Below are positions 1 through 11,787 of a stretch of DNA of 64,000 bases, piece after piece; position 1 is the stretch's first letter, and every line of letters starts with the position of its first letter. The stretch comes from Saccharopolyspora phatthalungensis (GTDB lineage Bacteria > Actinomycetota > Actinomycetes > Mycobacteriales > Pseudonocardiaceae), in assembly GCF_014203395.1 (NCBI RefSeq), contig NZ_JACHIW010000001.1, positions 2,232,001 through 2,296,000 on the forward strand. Direction: 5' to 3'. The position numbers and the translations under genes are program-made. Below the pieces are notes generated by a model, which was given only the letters and a program-made list of their open reading frames with translations, did no database searches and was not told the DNA's origin.

Positions 1-35
1 GTTCGCCCTGGTTCCCGCGCACTTTCCCTCGTCGA

Positions 36-608
36 TCAGTCGCCGATGAGCTTCTGCAGGGCCTCCAGCCCGCGGCTCGCCGTCGACTTCACGGTCCCCC
101 GCGAGACCCCGGTAGCCTCGGCGATCTCGACCTCCGAGAGGTCGCCGTAGTAGCGCAGCACCAGCACCTCGCGCTGCCTGCGCGGCAACTTCCCCAGCGC
201 GGCCACCACCGCCTGGTGCTCGGCGGTCAGCATCGCCAGCGACTCCGCCGACCGGGCGTCGGCCTGGTGCGGCGGCTGATACTCGCGGGCCGTCTTGCGG
301 CGCCGCAGCACCGAACGACTGCCGTTGACGACCGCCGTTCGCAGGTACCCGAGCGCCGCCCTGGCATCGCGCAACCCGGACCAGTTGCGGTAGAGCCCGG
401 TGAACGCCTCCTGCACCACGTCCTCGGCCGTCGCCGGGTCGTCGACCAGCAGGATCGCCAGCCGCACCATTCGCATGCGCTGCTGGCGGTACAGGTCCTC
501 CAGGGTCAGTGGCCGGGCCGGGTGCTCCATCGACGCGCTGTCCAACGCGCGCAGGTGCCCGAGGGTCTGCTCGACGCTCCGTTCGGCTCTGCGTGAATCA
601 CCGGCCAT
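36..608 (-). CDS. SigE-family ECF sigma factor
   Basis: A short ECF-type RNA polymerase sigma factor of about 190 residues, predicted to direct core polymerase to a small regulon. Region 2 covers roughly residues 38-105 (LYRQQRMRMVRLA, then DPATAEDVVQEAF, the -10 recognition helix area). Region 4 is at the C terminus (RQREVLVLRYYGDLSEVEIA, then GVSRGTVKS, the -35 recognition helix). I chose the ATG at 608, preceded by a GGTAGG-like site; an ATG at 530 would also leave both regions intact. It is divergent from the YciI gene. No anti-sigma gene is visible at the window edge, so its control is unknown. Family assignment is firm; the regulon is not known. Confidence 0.85.
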   Translation of the reverse strand: MAGDSRRAERSVEQTLGHLRALDSASMEHPARPLTLEDLYRQQRMRMVRLAILLVDDPATAEDVVQEAFTGLYRNWSGLRDARAALGYLRTAVVNGSRSVLRRRKTAREYQPPHQADARSAESLAMLTAEHQAVVAALGKLPRRQREVLVLRYYGDLSEVEIAEATGVSRGTVKSTASRGLEALQKLIGD

Positions 609-698
609 GATCGGACAACCTACCGGCTGGCTACCGGCCCGTGCCCGCATACCGGGTAGCGTCGATACCGATCGGTGATCGAAGGTGGAGGCGTTCGG

Positions 699-977
699 AT
701 GGCCAAGTTCGTGGTCGATTTGGTGTACGGCGAGGACGAACAGCACCGCTTGGAGGTGCGGCCCGAGCACCGTGAGTACTGCCGGGGACTGGCGGAGCGC
801 GGCGTGCTGCTGGCCGGCGGCCCGTTCGCCGACCAGCTCGGCGCGCAGCTCATCTACGAGACGCCAGACGCCGACGAGCTTCAGAAGGTCCTCGACGCCG
901 ACCCCTACACCAAGGCCGGGGTGATAGCCAAAACCACCGTCCGCGAATGGAACCTGGTAACCGGGGCGTGGCTGTAG
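699..977 (+). CDS. YciI-family (YCII domain) protein
   Basis: A 92-residue YCII-domain protein, a small alpha/beta barrel fold often found near ECF sigma factors in actinobacteria. The typical pattern is visible: an N-terminal strand (MAKFVVDLVYG), REYCRGLAERGVLLAGGPF in the middle, and DADPYTKAGVIA near the end, where family members carry a conserved Asp-Pro-aromatic segment. The ATG at 699 is preceded by a strong GAAGGTGGAGG ribosome binding site, which rules out the upstream in-frame start at 675. It is divergent from the sigma factor gene. Substrate and reaction are unknown; the family is suspected to hold small enzymes or ligand-binding proteins. Confidence 0.8.
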   Translation: MAKFVVDLVYGEDEQHRLEVRPEHREYCRGLAERGVLLAGGPFADQLGAQLIYETPDADELQKVLDADPYTKAGVIAKTTVREWNLVTGAWL

Positions 978-1186
978 CCGTCGAACTCGCAGCGTGTGAG
1001 GATGTCCACAGGACTTGTCCGGTGCTGAATCCGGTCACCGGCTTTCCAAACCCGCCCCGGCTGGGGCACCGTGACGCGAAAGTGTGGCACCGGGCTCGAA
1101 GGTCCGCTGGTAACGGGCGTGAGCTCGTAGGATGCTGCGCGGCTTCCCGTCACCACGAATAAAACTTCACCCGAGGAGGACGACCG

Positions 1187-2221
<1,035 letters not shown>

Positions 2222-2235
2222 TCTCCGCGAGCCTG

Positions 2236-2275
2236 GCCGACGGCCCGTTCGCCTGGTGGCGGACGGGCCGTCGGC
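2236..2275 (+). terminator. Strong stem-loop after fba
   Basis: Two 18-nt arms at 2236-2253 and 2258-2275 pair with only one G-U position around a TGGT loop, starting 14 nt after the fba stop codon. There is no long T run, as is common for high-GC actinobacterial terminators. It probably ends or attenuates fba transcription before the DUF3151 gene. Confidence 0.75.
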
Positions 2276-2304
2276 ACGTCCGGGCACCTGGAAGGATTGG
2301 GGCC

Positions 2305-2715
2305 ATGACGAGGAACCTGTTGGAACCGCCGGAAACCCTCCTGCCGGAGAACGAAGCGGCGCAGGGCGAGCTGGCCGCGGGCACCGACCCGGCCGAGGTC
2401 GCCGCGCACCACCCCACGTTCAGCGCCGCCTGGGCCACGCTCGCGGAATCGGCGTTGGACGCGGGCGAGAACATCGCCGCCTACGCCTACGCCCGCACCG
2501 GCTATCACCGCGGACTGGACGCGTTGCGCAAGGCGGGCTGGAAGGGCTTCGGCCCGGTGCCGTGGCGGCACGTCCCGAACCAGGGCGTGCTCCGCTCGGT
2601 CGCGGCGCTGGCCAAGGCCGCGCGGGCGATCGGCGAGACCGACGAGTACGACCGCTGCCGCCAGCTGCTCGCCGACAGCGACCCGGCGTCCCTGGAAGCC
2701 ACCGACCTGGCCTGA
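2305..2715 (+). CDS. DUF3151 family protein
   Basis: A 136-residue cytoplasmic protein of the DUF3151 family, which is restricted to actinobacteria and usually sits next to fba, as here. The sequence is largely helical with a TPR-like look (HPTFSAAWATLAESALDAG, then AYAYARTGYHRGLDALRKAG), followed by the conserved GFGPVPWRH segment and a C-terminal DEYDRCRQLLADSDP. The start at 2305 follows GGAAGGATTGGGGCC, an acceptable ribosome binding site. No enzymatic motif is seen and the function is not known. The fba-DUF3151 pairing suggests a link to central carbon metabolism, but that is only inference. Confidence 0.88.
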   Translation: MTRNLLEPPETLLPENEAAQGELAAGTDPAEVAAHHPTFSAAWATLAESALDAGENIAAYAYARTGYHRGLDALRKAGWKGFGPVPWRHVPNQGVLRSVAALAKAARAIGETDEYDRCRQLLADSDPASLEATDLA

Positions 2716-2839
2716 GCGAGGTCACCGGGTCGTGCGCGCGTGGCCGAGGTCCGGTTGCGCGCCACGACCCTTTCCGGCGCCCTAGATCGAACGAGGATCA
2801 CGTCGGCGGCCCTCGGATTGCGCCGGGATCTAGCGGACA

Positions 2840-3958
2840 ATGTCCAGCGTGCACCGACTGCGCGAGGAGCTCATCCGCCGCCTGCGCCGCCTGATGCGCA
2901 CCGGCGTGCCGATCGCTCAGTGCGCCATCGCGGCCGGTCTCGCGTGGTTCCTGGCCCGGCACCTGTTCGGGCATCCGGCCCCGTTCTTCGCGCCGATCGC
3001 GGCGGTCATCTCGCTCGGTGTTTCGCTGGGCCAGCGGATGCGGCGCGCCCTGGAGCTGGTGGTCGGGGTCAGCATCGGGATCGGCGTCGGCGACATCCTG
3101 ATCTCGTTCATCGGCACCGGCGCCTGGCAGATCGCGCTGGTCGTCGCGCTGGCCATGAGCACCGCCGTGCTGCTGGACAGCGGCGGCGTGATCGTGCTCC
3201 AGGCCGCGTCGTCGTCGGTGCTGGTCGCGACGCTGCTGCCGCCGGCCACGGCGGGTGGTTTGACCCGGATGATCGACGCGGCGATCGGCGGGCTGGTCGG
3301 CTTCGTCGTCGCCGCGCTCCTCCCGGCCAACCCGCTCGCGGTCGCACACCGCAACGGACGGCTCGTGCTCAGCGCGCTCGCCGACGCGCTCCGCGGCGTC
3401 GGTAATGCGGTAGCGAGGCAGGACCTCGACCTCGCCACCGACGTGCTTGCGAAGGCGCGCAAGAGCCAACGTTTCGTGGAGGAGCTGCGAGCCGCGCTGG
3501 AGGCGGGGCTGGAGATCGCCCGGTTCGCGCCCATCCGGTGGCGGCGGCGCGGCGACCTCGAACGCTACGAGACCGCGGCGACGCCGATTGACCGTGCATT
3601 GCGCAACACCCGGGTGCTGGCGCGGCGGGCGCTCGCCGCGCTGCGCGACGGCGAGCCGGTGCCCCGTCCGTTGCCGGGGCTCTTGGAGGAGTTGGCGGGT
3701 GCCGTCGTGCTGCTGCGCGACGAGCTGGCCAGCGGGGTCGATCCGCTGCAGACCCGGGAGGCCGCCCGCTCGGTCGCCAAGAAGTCCACAGTGGAGCTCC
3801 TCGGCGAGGGGGATTTCTCGATGCAGGTGGTGGTGATGCAGGTCCGCTCGATCGCGGTGGACCTCCTGCAGGCCACCGGCCTCAGCCGAACCGAAGCGGC
3901 CGCCGCCCTGCCGCCCCTGTATCCCGAGCAGAGATCCGATTCCGATTCCGGTTCGTGA
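2840..3958 (+). CDS. FUSC-family membrane protein (putative aromatic acid exporter)
   Basis: A 372-residue inner-membrane protein with the FUSC/ArAE arrangement. The N-terminal half carries about five or six transmembrane helices (GVPIAQCAIAAGLAWFLA, FAPIAAVISLGVSLGQ, VVGVSIGIGVGDILISF, and a segment ending LLPANPLA near residue 165). A soluble, charged, helical C-terminal half follows (residues about 170-372). The conserved ISLGVSLGQR-type motif after the second helix is typical of the family, which exports aromatic acids and similar compounds. The substrate cannot be read from the sequence. It lies alone between DUF3151 and a small convergent gene 3 bp away. Confidence 0.8.
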   Translation: MSSVHRLREELIRRLRRLMRTGVPIAQCAIAAGLAWFLARHLFGHPAPFFAPIAAVISLGVSLGQRMRRALELVVGVSIGIGVGDILISFIGTGAWQIALVVALAMSTAVLLDSGGVIVLQAASSSVLVATLLPPATAGGLTRMIDAAIGGLVGFVVAALLPANPLAVAHRNGRLVLSALADALRGVGNAVARQDLDLATDVLAKARKSQRFVEELRAALEAGLEIARFAPIRWRRRGDLERYETAATPIDRALRNTRVLARRALAALRDGEPVPRPLPGLLEELAGAVVLLRDELASGVDPLQTREAARSVAKKSTVELLGEGDFSMQVVVMQVRSIAVDLLQATGLSRTEAAAALPPLYPEQRSDSDSGS

Positions 3959-3961
3959 GGT

Positions 3962-4225
3962 TCAGGTGGCGGGGCGGTGCAGAACCGCGACCAGCGCGGT
4001 GTGCAGCGCTTCGTGGTCGCGCGGGTCGTAGAGGTGACAGTCGGCCGCCGAGAGCCGGTACCACTCGGCGGCGCCCGCGTAGCGCACCCACACCGTGACA
4101 TCGCCGTCGGTGCATTCGGTGGCCAGCTCCAGATCGCCGGTGATCACCCCGACTTCGTCGGTCATCACCCCGCCGGGCGGCGCCGTGATCGCGGAGCGCC
4201 GCTCGCAACGGTCTTGATCTGGCAT
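3962..4225 (-). CDS. Small conserved hypothetical protein
   Basis: An 87-residue acidic, soluble protein that I do not recognise. It contains a compact beta-rich core (ELATECTDGDVTVWVRYA, then AAEWYRLSAADCHLYDP) and ends in a helix (DHEALHTALVAVLHRP). There is no signal peptide or membrane segment. The start at 4225 has a GAAGGGG ribosome binding site 8 nt upstream. An internal ATG at 4165 is a weaker alternative. Its stop is 3 bp from the stop of the convergent FUSC gene. The two Cys residues are not in a metal-binding spacing. Coding potential is good because codon third positions are GC-rich and the ribosome binding site is strong. Confidence 0.6.
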   Translation of the reverse strand: MPDQDRCERRSAITAPPGGVMTDEVGVITGDLELATECTDGDVTVWVRYAGAAEWYRLSAADCHLYDPRDHEALHTALVAVLHRPAT

Positions 4226-4291
4226 CGGACTGTCCCCTTCGCGGCGCTCTTGGCCTGGCGATCAGCCAGTGGTGACGCGAGCAAACCGCGC

Positions 4292-4930
4292 TCAGCAGCC
4301 GTCGAGCGCCTTCTGCAGTGCGGTTTTCTCCGCGTCGGTGATGGTCAGCTGGTACTTGTGCTTGGAGCCGACCCACATTGACGCATACCTGCAGTGGTAC
4401 CCGCTCGCCGGCGGCATCCACTTGTCCGGCGTCTGGTCGCCCTTCGCCTGGTTGACGTTGTCGGTGACCGCGATCAGCTGCGGGCCCTCCAGGTCGTTGG
4501 CGAACGCCTGGCGCCTCTCCTGGGTCCACTTCGCCGCGCCGGAACGCCACGCGGCGGCCAATGGCACCACGTGATCGATGTCCACATCGGACGGCCGGGT
4601 CCACGTCGCGCCGTCGTAAGGGCTGAACCAGCTGCCTGAGATCGGGTAGCAGTCCGGGCCGACCTGCACGTTCGTTCCGTCGCGCTTCAACACCGCTTCG
4701 CGGGTGTTGCAGTGGTCCGGTCCTTCGATCCAGTGCGGAAATTTCTGCCGGCTGTAGCCGTCCATCGAACCCTCCGGTGCGATGGTCAGCTCGCCGAGCT
4801 CGGTCTTCGCCGTCGCCGGGTCGGGGATGCCGGGCGGCTCAGCGGTGGCCGGCACGGCCAGCGCGAGGCCGAGGATTCCCGCGAGGGGCAGGGCGGTCAG
4901 GGTGGCGCGCAACGATCGGTGGCCTGTCAT
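4292..4930 (-). CDS. Secreted HNH endonuclease family protein (DUF1524-like)
   Basis: A 212-residue exported nuclease-like protein. The N terminus is a signal peptide (LTALPLAGILGLALAVPATA, cleavage after ATA near residue 31). The mature part shows the HNH/DUF1524 fold: DVDIDHVVPLAAAWRSGA carries the first catalytic His in the DHVVPL context, and RRQAFANDLEGPQLIAV with NQAKGDQTPDKWMPP supplies the Asn and Lys of the metal finger. Two Cys pairs (CNTREA/DCYP and the C-terminal CRY/DGC) may form disulfides. The ATG at 4930 has a GGAGGAAGCC ribosome binding site. It probably degrades extracellular nucleic acid, perhaps for nutrition. Actinomycetes commonly secrete this family. Confidence 0.85.
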   Translation of the reverse strand: MTGHRSLRATLTALPLAGILGLALAVPATAEPPGIPDPATAKTELGELTIAPEGSMDGYSRQKFPHWIEGPDHCNTREAVLKRDGTNVQVGPDCYPISGSWFSPYDGATWTRPSDVDIDHVVPLAAAWRSGAAKWTQERRQAFANDLEGPQLIAVTDNVNQAKGDQTPDKWMPPASGYHCRYASMWVGSKHKYQLTITDAEKTALQKALDGC

Positions 4931-5139
4931 GGCTTCCTCCGCGTAGGCGTCTCGCCGATGTCGTTGTTGACCTTTGCCCACGCAGGTGGCCGTGGCAATG
5001 CCAGAGCGTGACCAAGGGGTGACTTGGCGTGAAACCGCCACCGATCATGCCATCGCTTGGTTAATTTCGCACAGCACCGGACACCGAAGCTCGCTGCCGG
5101 GAGCCTCCGGCTTCGGCGAAACCCTCCGTCCGAGGACTG

Positions 5140-7231
<2,092 letters not shown>

Positions 7232-7238
7232 GGTGAAC

Positions 7239-7284
7239 GGCGATTTCGATGGAGATCACCGCGCTGGTTTCCATTGAAATCGAC
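7239..7284. repeat. 46-bp palindromic repeat, copy 1
   Basis: One of four 46-bp elements in the window. Each half matches the consensus GGCGATTTCGATGGAAATC followed by the central AACG|CGTT. In this copy the left arm reads GGCGATTTCGATGG and the right arm CCATTGAAATCGAC, so the stem retains one G-U pair and one mismatch. It lies between the convergent purA and antiporter genes, 7 bp after the purA stop, and could act as a bidirectional terminator. Confidence 0.85.
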
Positions 7285-7298
7285 ACCGCCACACCCGG

Positions 7299-8912
7299 TC
7301 AGCGGTTGCGCCAGGAGCCGTCGAGGGCGGCTTCCCGGAGATCCAGTTCGCGCAGGACCCGGCGCAGCACCTGGTCGTCGAGGTTTCCCGCGTCCCGTTC
7401 ATCGGCGATCGCCGAGCGCTGCACTTCGATCAGGTCGCGGCGCAGGTCGGAGAACACCTTGCTCGCGGTGTCCGCGCGCTCCGCGGCCGTGCGCCCGACC
7501 TGCTCCGCCGCCGTCATCCCCTGGTGCTCCACCAGGTCCTTCATCCGGCCGATGATCCGGTCGAAGTGGGCCGGCTCGGTGCGCAGGTCCGCGGGGGTCA
7601 GCCCGTCCAGGTAGCGCAGGGCGGCGTTGGTGGCTGTCACCCGCGCCTCCGCCTCCGCTTGGTCGTCGCGCGCGGCCTCGTCCGGGTCGGTGACACCCAG
7701 CTTCCGGATCAGCCACGGCAGCGTGGTGCCCTGCACCAGGATGGTGCCCACGACGATCACGAACGCCACGAACTGGATCAGCTCGCGCGCGGGGAAAGGC
7801 GCGCCGCTGCCGGTGGTATGCGGGATCGCGCCCGCGGCGGCGAGGGTGACCACGCCGCGCATCCCGGCCCACGACAGCACGGTGGTGCGCCGCCACCAGC
7901 CGCCGCGTTTCCTGCCGCCGGTCAGCAGGTGCGACAGTCCCGGCACGTAGTTGGACCAGAACATCCACACGATCCGGAACCCGATCGTCGCGGCCAGGAT
8001 CAGCAAGGCAGCCACCAGCACCGAGCCGATATCGCTCCCGGAAGCGCCGACGGCCCGGACGACGGTGCTCAGCTGGAGCCCGATGTAGGCGAACACCAGG
8101 CTTTCCAGCAGGAGGTTGATCGACGCCCAGACGGTGTGCTCCTGCAGCCGTCCGGCGGCCCGCGCCCGCGGCTGGTTGTGGCCGACGTAGAGCCCGGCGG
8201 TGACGACCGCGAGCACCCCGGAACCGTGCAGCTGCTCGGCGGTCAGGTACGCGATGAACGGCACGAGCACGCCGAGCAGGGTCGCCACCTGCACGTCGGG
8301 CACATGGGTCCGGGCGATCTGTGCGAGCGCCCCGAACACCAATCCCAGCCCGACGCCGACCACCACGGCCAGCACAAAGACCAGCGCCCCTTGGGCCAGG
8401 GTCGGCGTGGTGCCGACGACCGCGGCGATCGCCATCCGGTAAATGGTGAGCGCGGCAGCGTCGTTGATCAGGCTTTCGCCGCCGAGGACCGTCATCACGC
8501 CGCGCGGCAGCTTCAGCTGACGGCCGATCGCGGCGGCTGTCACCGCGTCCGGCGGCGCGATCACCGCGCCAAGCACGATCGCGGACTTCAGTGGCAGGTC
8601 GGGGATGAGCAGGAAAGCCAGCCAGCCGATCACGAACGACGTGGCGATCACCTGCAGGACCCCGTGGTGCACGATCGGTCTGATCCGGGCCCGGAAGTTG
8701 GTGAAGGAGCTCTCCAGCGCGGCGGAGTAGAGCAGCGGCGGGAGCACCACGGTCAGCAGCAGTTTCGGATCGATTTCCAGATTCGTCGTGCCAGGGATCA
8801 GCGAAACGACCAGGCCGACCAGCACCAGCAGCAGCGGGGCGGCGATCTCTCGGCTCCGCGCGGCCGCGGTGACCAGCAGCGCGCCGATCAGGACGAGCAG
8901 CAGTTGGGCCAC
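7299..8912 (-). CDS. Na+/H+ antiporter, CPA1 family
   Basis: A 537-residue monovalent cation/proton antiporter for pH and sodium homeostasis in the cytoplasmic membrane. About 12 transmembrane helices span residues 1-420. The conserved ion-path segment is GAVIAPPDAVTAAAIGRQL near residue 140, followed by VLGGESLINDAAALTIY, the other hallmark of the CPA1 family. A long hydrophilic, mostly helical C-terminal tail (about 120 residues) probably has a regulatory role. The start at 8912 is an ATG following GGACGGAGGTGACGCCC. It stands alone between the convergent purA and a glycerophosphodiesterase gene. Whether it prefers Na+, K+ or both cannot be read from the sequence. Confidence 0.92.
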   Translation of the reverse strand: MAQLLLVLIGALLVTAAARSREIAAPLLLVLVGLVVSLIPGTTNLEIDPKLLLTVVLPPLLYSAALESSFTNFRARIRPIVHHGVLQVIATSFVIGWLAFLLIPDLPLKSAIVLGAVIAPPDAVTAAAIGRQLKLPRGVMTVLGGESLINDAAALTIYRMAIAAVVGTTPTLAQGALVFVLAVVVGVGLGLVFGALAQIARTHVPDVQVATLLGVLVPFIAYLTAEQLHGSGVLAVVTAGLYVGHNQPRARAAGRLQEHTVWASINLLLESLVFAYIGLQLSTVVRAVGASGSDIGSVLVAALLILAATIGFRIVWMFWSNYVPGLSHLLTGGRKRGGWWRRTTVLSWAGMRGVVTLAAAGAIPHTTGSGAPFPARELIQFVAFVIVVGTILVQGTTLPWLIRKLGVTDPDEAARDDQAEAEARVTATNAALRYLDGLTPADLRTEPAHFDRIIGRMKDLVEHQGMTAAEQVGRTAAERADTASKVFSDLRRDLIEVQRSAIADERDAGNLDDQVLRRVLRELDLREAALDGSWRNR

Positions 8913-9072
8913 CGGGCGTCACCTCCGTCCGTACTGGACAGGTTAGGTGGCGCGGCGGCCCCGAAGACCACGCCCTGGTCGGTGCCACCCGGCACCCGGC
9001 TGCTGCGATGCGAACGGCCTGTTCACCTCGATATGACGAGAGAACAGGCCGTCCGCCCCACCCGAACCGGGA

Positions 9073-10194
9073 TCACCGGCCCGCGGTGGCCGCCGCATGG
9101 TCGTCGCGGGCGATGACGGCGATGTCCGGCTGGTCGCTGAAGATCCCGTCGATGCCCTGGTCGAAAAGTGCCCGGAAGAAGCCGAAGACGTCGCCGAAGG
9201 CGGCCGGGTCGGCCGAGGAGCGGAAGTCGGCGGGCAGGAACGTGTTCTCCGCCCGGACCGTGTACGGCACCACCTGCAGGTCGGCTTTGTGCGCGTCGGC
9301 GACGACGGTGGTCGGCTTGGTGAGGTAGCCGTCGGCGTTCACCGGCAGGATCACCTTGGTGTCCGGACCGATCACGTCGGCGTACCCGGCGATCTCCCGC
9401 AGGCCCTCCGACTTGACCAGGTCGGCGTAGGTGCGCGGGTCCCCGGCCTCGATGAAGTCCTGCGGCGCGCCGCTGTTGCTGATCAGCTGCACGAGCGGCA
9501 CCCGCAGCGACCGGTTGAGCTCCTTGAGGTTGCTCACCTCGAAGGACTGCACGACGACCTTGGCGTTCGGCCGGTTCAGGCCGTTGCGGGTGAGGGCTTG
9601 GACCACGCCGGGTTCCAACGCCAGGCCGAGCTTGCCGAAGTAGCTGGGGTGCTTGGTCTCCGGGGCGACGCCGATGTCGCGGCCGAGTTCCCGCGACAGC
9701 CGCGCCCGCAGGTCCAAGACCTCTTGGAACGTCGGCACCTCGTAGCGGCCGTCGTAGATCGTGTTGTGCGGCCGGACGTTCGGGATGCGCTCCTTGGCGC
9801 GCAGCGTCTTGAGCTCGGCGAGGGTGAAGTCCTCGGTGAACCAGCCGGTGATCGAGGTGCCGTCGATGACCTTGGTGGTCTTGCGGCCGGCGAACTCGGG
9901 GTGCGCGGCGACATCGGTGGTGCCGCCGATCTCGTTCTCGTGCCGCGCGACCAGCACGCCGTCCTTGGTGGGCACCAGGTCGGGCTCGATGTAATCGGCG
10001 CCCATCCGGGCCGCCAGCTCGTAGGAGGCCAGCGTGTGCTCCGGCCGGTACCCGGAGGCGCCGCGGTGCCCGAAGACCGTCACCCGCTCGGCGTCGTCCG
10101 GTCGGTTCGGTGCGGCGATGGCGGGCGCCGTGAGCAGCCCCAACGCCGCGGCTCCGGCGACCGACAGCGCCGTCAGGCGTACCCGGATCGTCAT
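9073..10194 (-). CDS. Secreted glycerophosphodiester phosphodiesterase
   Basis: Hydrolyses deacylated phospholipids (glycerophosphodiesters) to glycerol 3-phosphate and an alcohol. The N terminus is a signal peptide ([21 protein letters not shown], cleavage near residue 28), so the enzyme is exported. GDPD motifs are clear: [18 protein letters not shown] with the catalytic His and Arg, and [20 protein letters not shown] with metal-binding Glu/Asp and the second catalytic His. A large insertion ([17 protein letters not shown]) is typical of GlpQ-like members. At 373 residues it matches that group. The ATG at 10194 follows GGGAGGGCAC. It is divergent from purD. Phosphate-starvation control is plausible, but I see no PHO box here. 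Confidence 0.92.
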   Translation of the reverse strand: MTIRVRLTALSVAGAAALGLLTAPAIAAPNRPDDAERVTVFGHRGASGYRPEHTLASYELAARMGADYIEPDLVPTKDGVLVARHENEIGGTTDVAAHPEFAGRKTTKVIDGTSITGWFTEDFTLAELKTLRAKERIPNVRPHNTIYDGRYEVPTFQEVLDLRARLSRELGRDIGVAPETKHPSYFGKLGLALEPGVVQALTRNGLNRPNAKVVVQSFEVSNLKELNRSLRVPLVQLISNSGAPQDFIEAGDPRTYADLVKSEGLREIAGYADVIGPDTKVILPVNADGYLTKPTTVVADAHKADLQVVPYTVRAENTFLPADFRSSADPAAFGDVFGFFRALFDQGIDGIFSDQPDIAVIARDDHAAATAGR

Positions 10195-10401
10195 GTGCCC
10201 TCCCGTGTCTGGCGCAGCTTGTGATCAACGCTGCGGATTCGGGCAAAACACTGACGGCCGCAAACGACCATTCGCGCAAGGCCGGGCAACCCGTCGACGG
10301 CTGCCGGATGAACTACCGGGATCGACCGGATGGCCAGGGCTGGTGCGGTGCATCGGCGCAACGAATGCGGGGGCATTGCCACCGTGGCGTGCCGCACGCT
10401 C

Positions 10402-10407
10402 TACGCT
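10402..10407 (+). promoter_or_regulatory. Candidate -10 element of leaderless purD
   Basis: The hexamer TACGCT matches the actinobacterial TANNNT -10 pattern and lies 7 nt before the purD GTG. There is no purine-rich ribosome binding site in between. This spacing would place the transcription start on the start codon, giving a leaderless mRNA. Confidence 0.5.
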
Positions 10408-10414
10408 GCGGTTC

Positions 10415-11677
10415 GTGCGAATCCTCGTGATCGGTGGCGGTGGCCGGGAACACGCGATCGTGCTGGCGCTGTCCCGCGACCCGTCCGTGACCGCGCTTGC
10501 CTGCGCGCCCGGCAATGCGGGCACCGCCGCGCTCGCCGAGACCTACGGCGTTGACGTCGCGAAACCGGCCGAAGTGGCCGCGCTGGCCACCAAATGGCAG
10601 GCCGACCTCGTCGTGTTCGGCCCCGAGACGCCGCTGGTCGCGGGCGCGGCCGACGCCGTCCGGGCGGCTGGCATCGCCTGCTTCGGCCCGTCGAAGGCTG
10701 CCGCGCGCATCGAAGGCTCCAAGGCGTTCGCCAAGGACGTCATGCTCGCGGCCGGGGTGCCGACCGCGCACAGCGAAGTGGTGGACAACCCCGCGAAGCT
10801 GGATGCCGCGCTGGCGCAGTTCGGCCCGACCTGGGTGGTCAAGGACGACGGCCTGGCCGCCGGCAAGGGCGTGCTGGTGACCGGTGATTTCGATGCCGCG
10901 CGGGCACACGCGCTCAAGCTGCTCGACGGCGGGCACCCGGTGCTGCTGGAGTCGTTCCTGGACGGCCCGGAGGCGTCGCTGTTCTGCCTGGTCGACGGCA
11001 CCACGGTGGTCCCGCTGCTGCCCGCGCAGGACTTCAAGCGGGTCGGCGACGGTGACGCGGGCCCGAACACCGGCGGCATGGGTGCTTACGCGCCGCTGCC
11101 GTGGGCACCGGAGGACCTGGTCGAGACCGTGGTGCGCACCGTGGTGCAGCCGACGGTCGACGAGCTGGCGCGCCGTGGCACGCCGTTCTCCGGGCTGCTT
11201 TACGCGGGTCTCGCGTTGACCTCCTCGGGTCCGCAGGTGATCGAGTTCAACTGCCGCTTCGGCGACCCGGAGACCCAGGCCGTGCTCGCTCTGCTGCACA
11301 CGCCGCTGGCGTCGCTGTTCAACGCCGTCGCGCGCGGCGAGCTCGCCGCGCAGCCGCCGCTGGAGTGGGAGCCCGGTGCGGCGGTGACCGTGGTGGTGGC
11401 CGCCGAGGGCTACCCAGGGCGGCCGCGCGTCGACGACGTGATCCAGGGCGGTGACGCGCAGGGCATCCTGCACTCCGGCACCCGGCGGCGGGAGGACGGC
11501 GCGGTGTTGTCCGCCGGCGGCCGCGTGCTGTCGGTGGTGGCCACCGGCCCGGACCTGGCGGCGGCTCGCGAGGAGGCGTACCGCCGGGTCGCCGGCGTGC
11601 ACCTGCCGGGCTCGCACTACCGCACCGACATCGCGCTCCGCGCGGTGCACGGCGAAATCGCCATTCCGACCGCCTAA
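10415..11677 (+). CDS. purD: Phosphoribosylamine-glycine ligase (GAR synthetase)
   Basis: Joins phosphoribosylamine and glycine using ATP, the second step of purine synthesis. The 420-residue ATP-grasp enzyme starts with the nucleotide-binding [12 protein letters not shown]. It then has [12 protein letters not shown] (ATP-binding loop), [22 protein letters not shown] and [12 protein letters not shown] (metal-binding Glu and Asn), all in family order. The GTG at 10415 is chosen because it gives the standard N terminus directly before the first beta strand. No ribosome binding site is present, but a TANNNT hexamer lies 7 nt upstream, consistent with leaderless initiation. The gene is monocistronic, followed by an unrelated aminotransferase. 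Confidence 0.96.
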   Translation: MRILVIGGGGREHAIVLALSRDPSVTALACAPGNAGTAALAETYGVDVAKPAEVAALATKWQADLVVFGPETPLVAGAADAVRAAGIACFGPSKAAARIEGSKAFAKDVMLAAGVPTAHSEVVDNPAKLDAALAQFGPTWVVKDDGLAAGKGVLVTGDFDAARAHALKLLDGGHPVLLESFLDGPEASLFCLVDGTTVVPLLPAQDFKRVGDGDAGPNTGGMGAYAPLPWAPEDLVETVVRTVVQPTVDELARRGTPFSGLLYAGLALTSSGPQVIEFNCRFGDPETQAVLALLHTPLASLFNAVARGELAAQPPLEWEPGAAVTVVVAAEGYPGRPRVDDVIQGGDAQGILHSGTRRREDGAVLSAGGRVLSVVATGPDLAAAREEAYRRVAGVHLPGSHYRTDIALRAVHGEIAIPTA

Positions 11678-11787
11678 CGAGTCTTTCGGGCAGCTATCCG
11701 CTACCCGAAAGACCCACGGCTTCGATCGGCGGACTTCGGCCCTGACCCGCATAAACACCGGGGTCGGGGGCCTGGCACGCTGGGCTC

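Noticed and set aside
7524..9116. A 530-codon plus-strand frame opposite the Na+/H+ antiporter
   Set aside because: Antisense shadow with Arg/Gln/His/Asp-rich product lacking any fold-like pattern.
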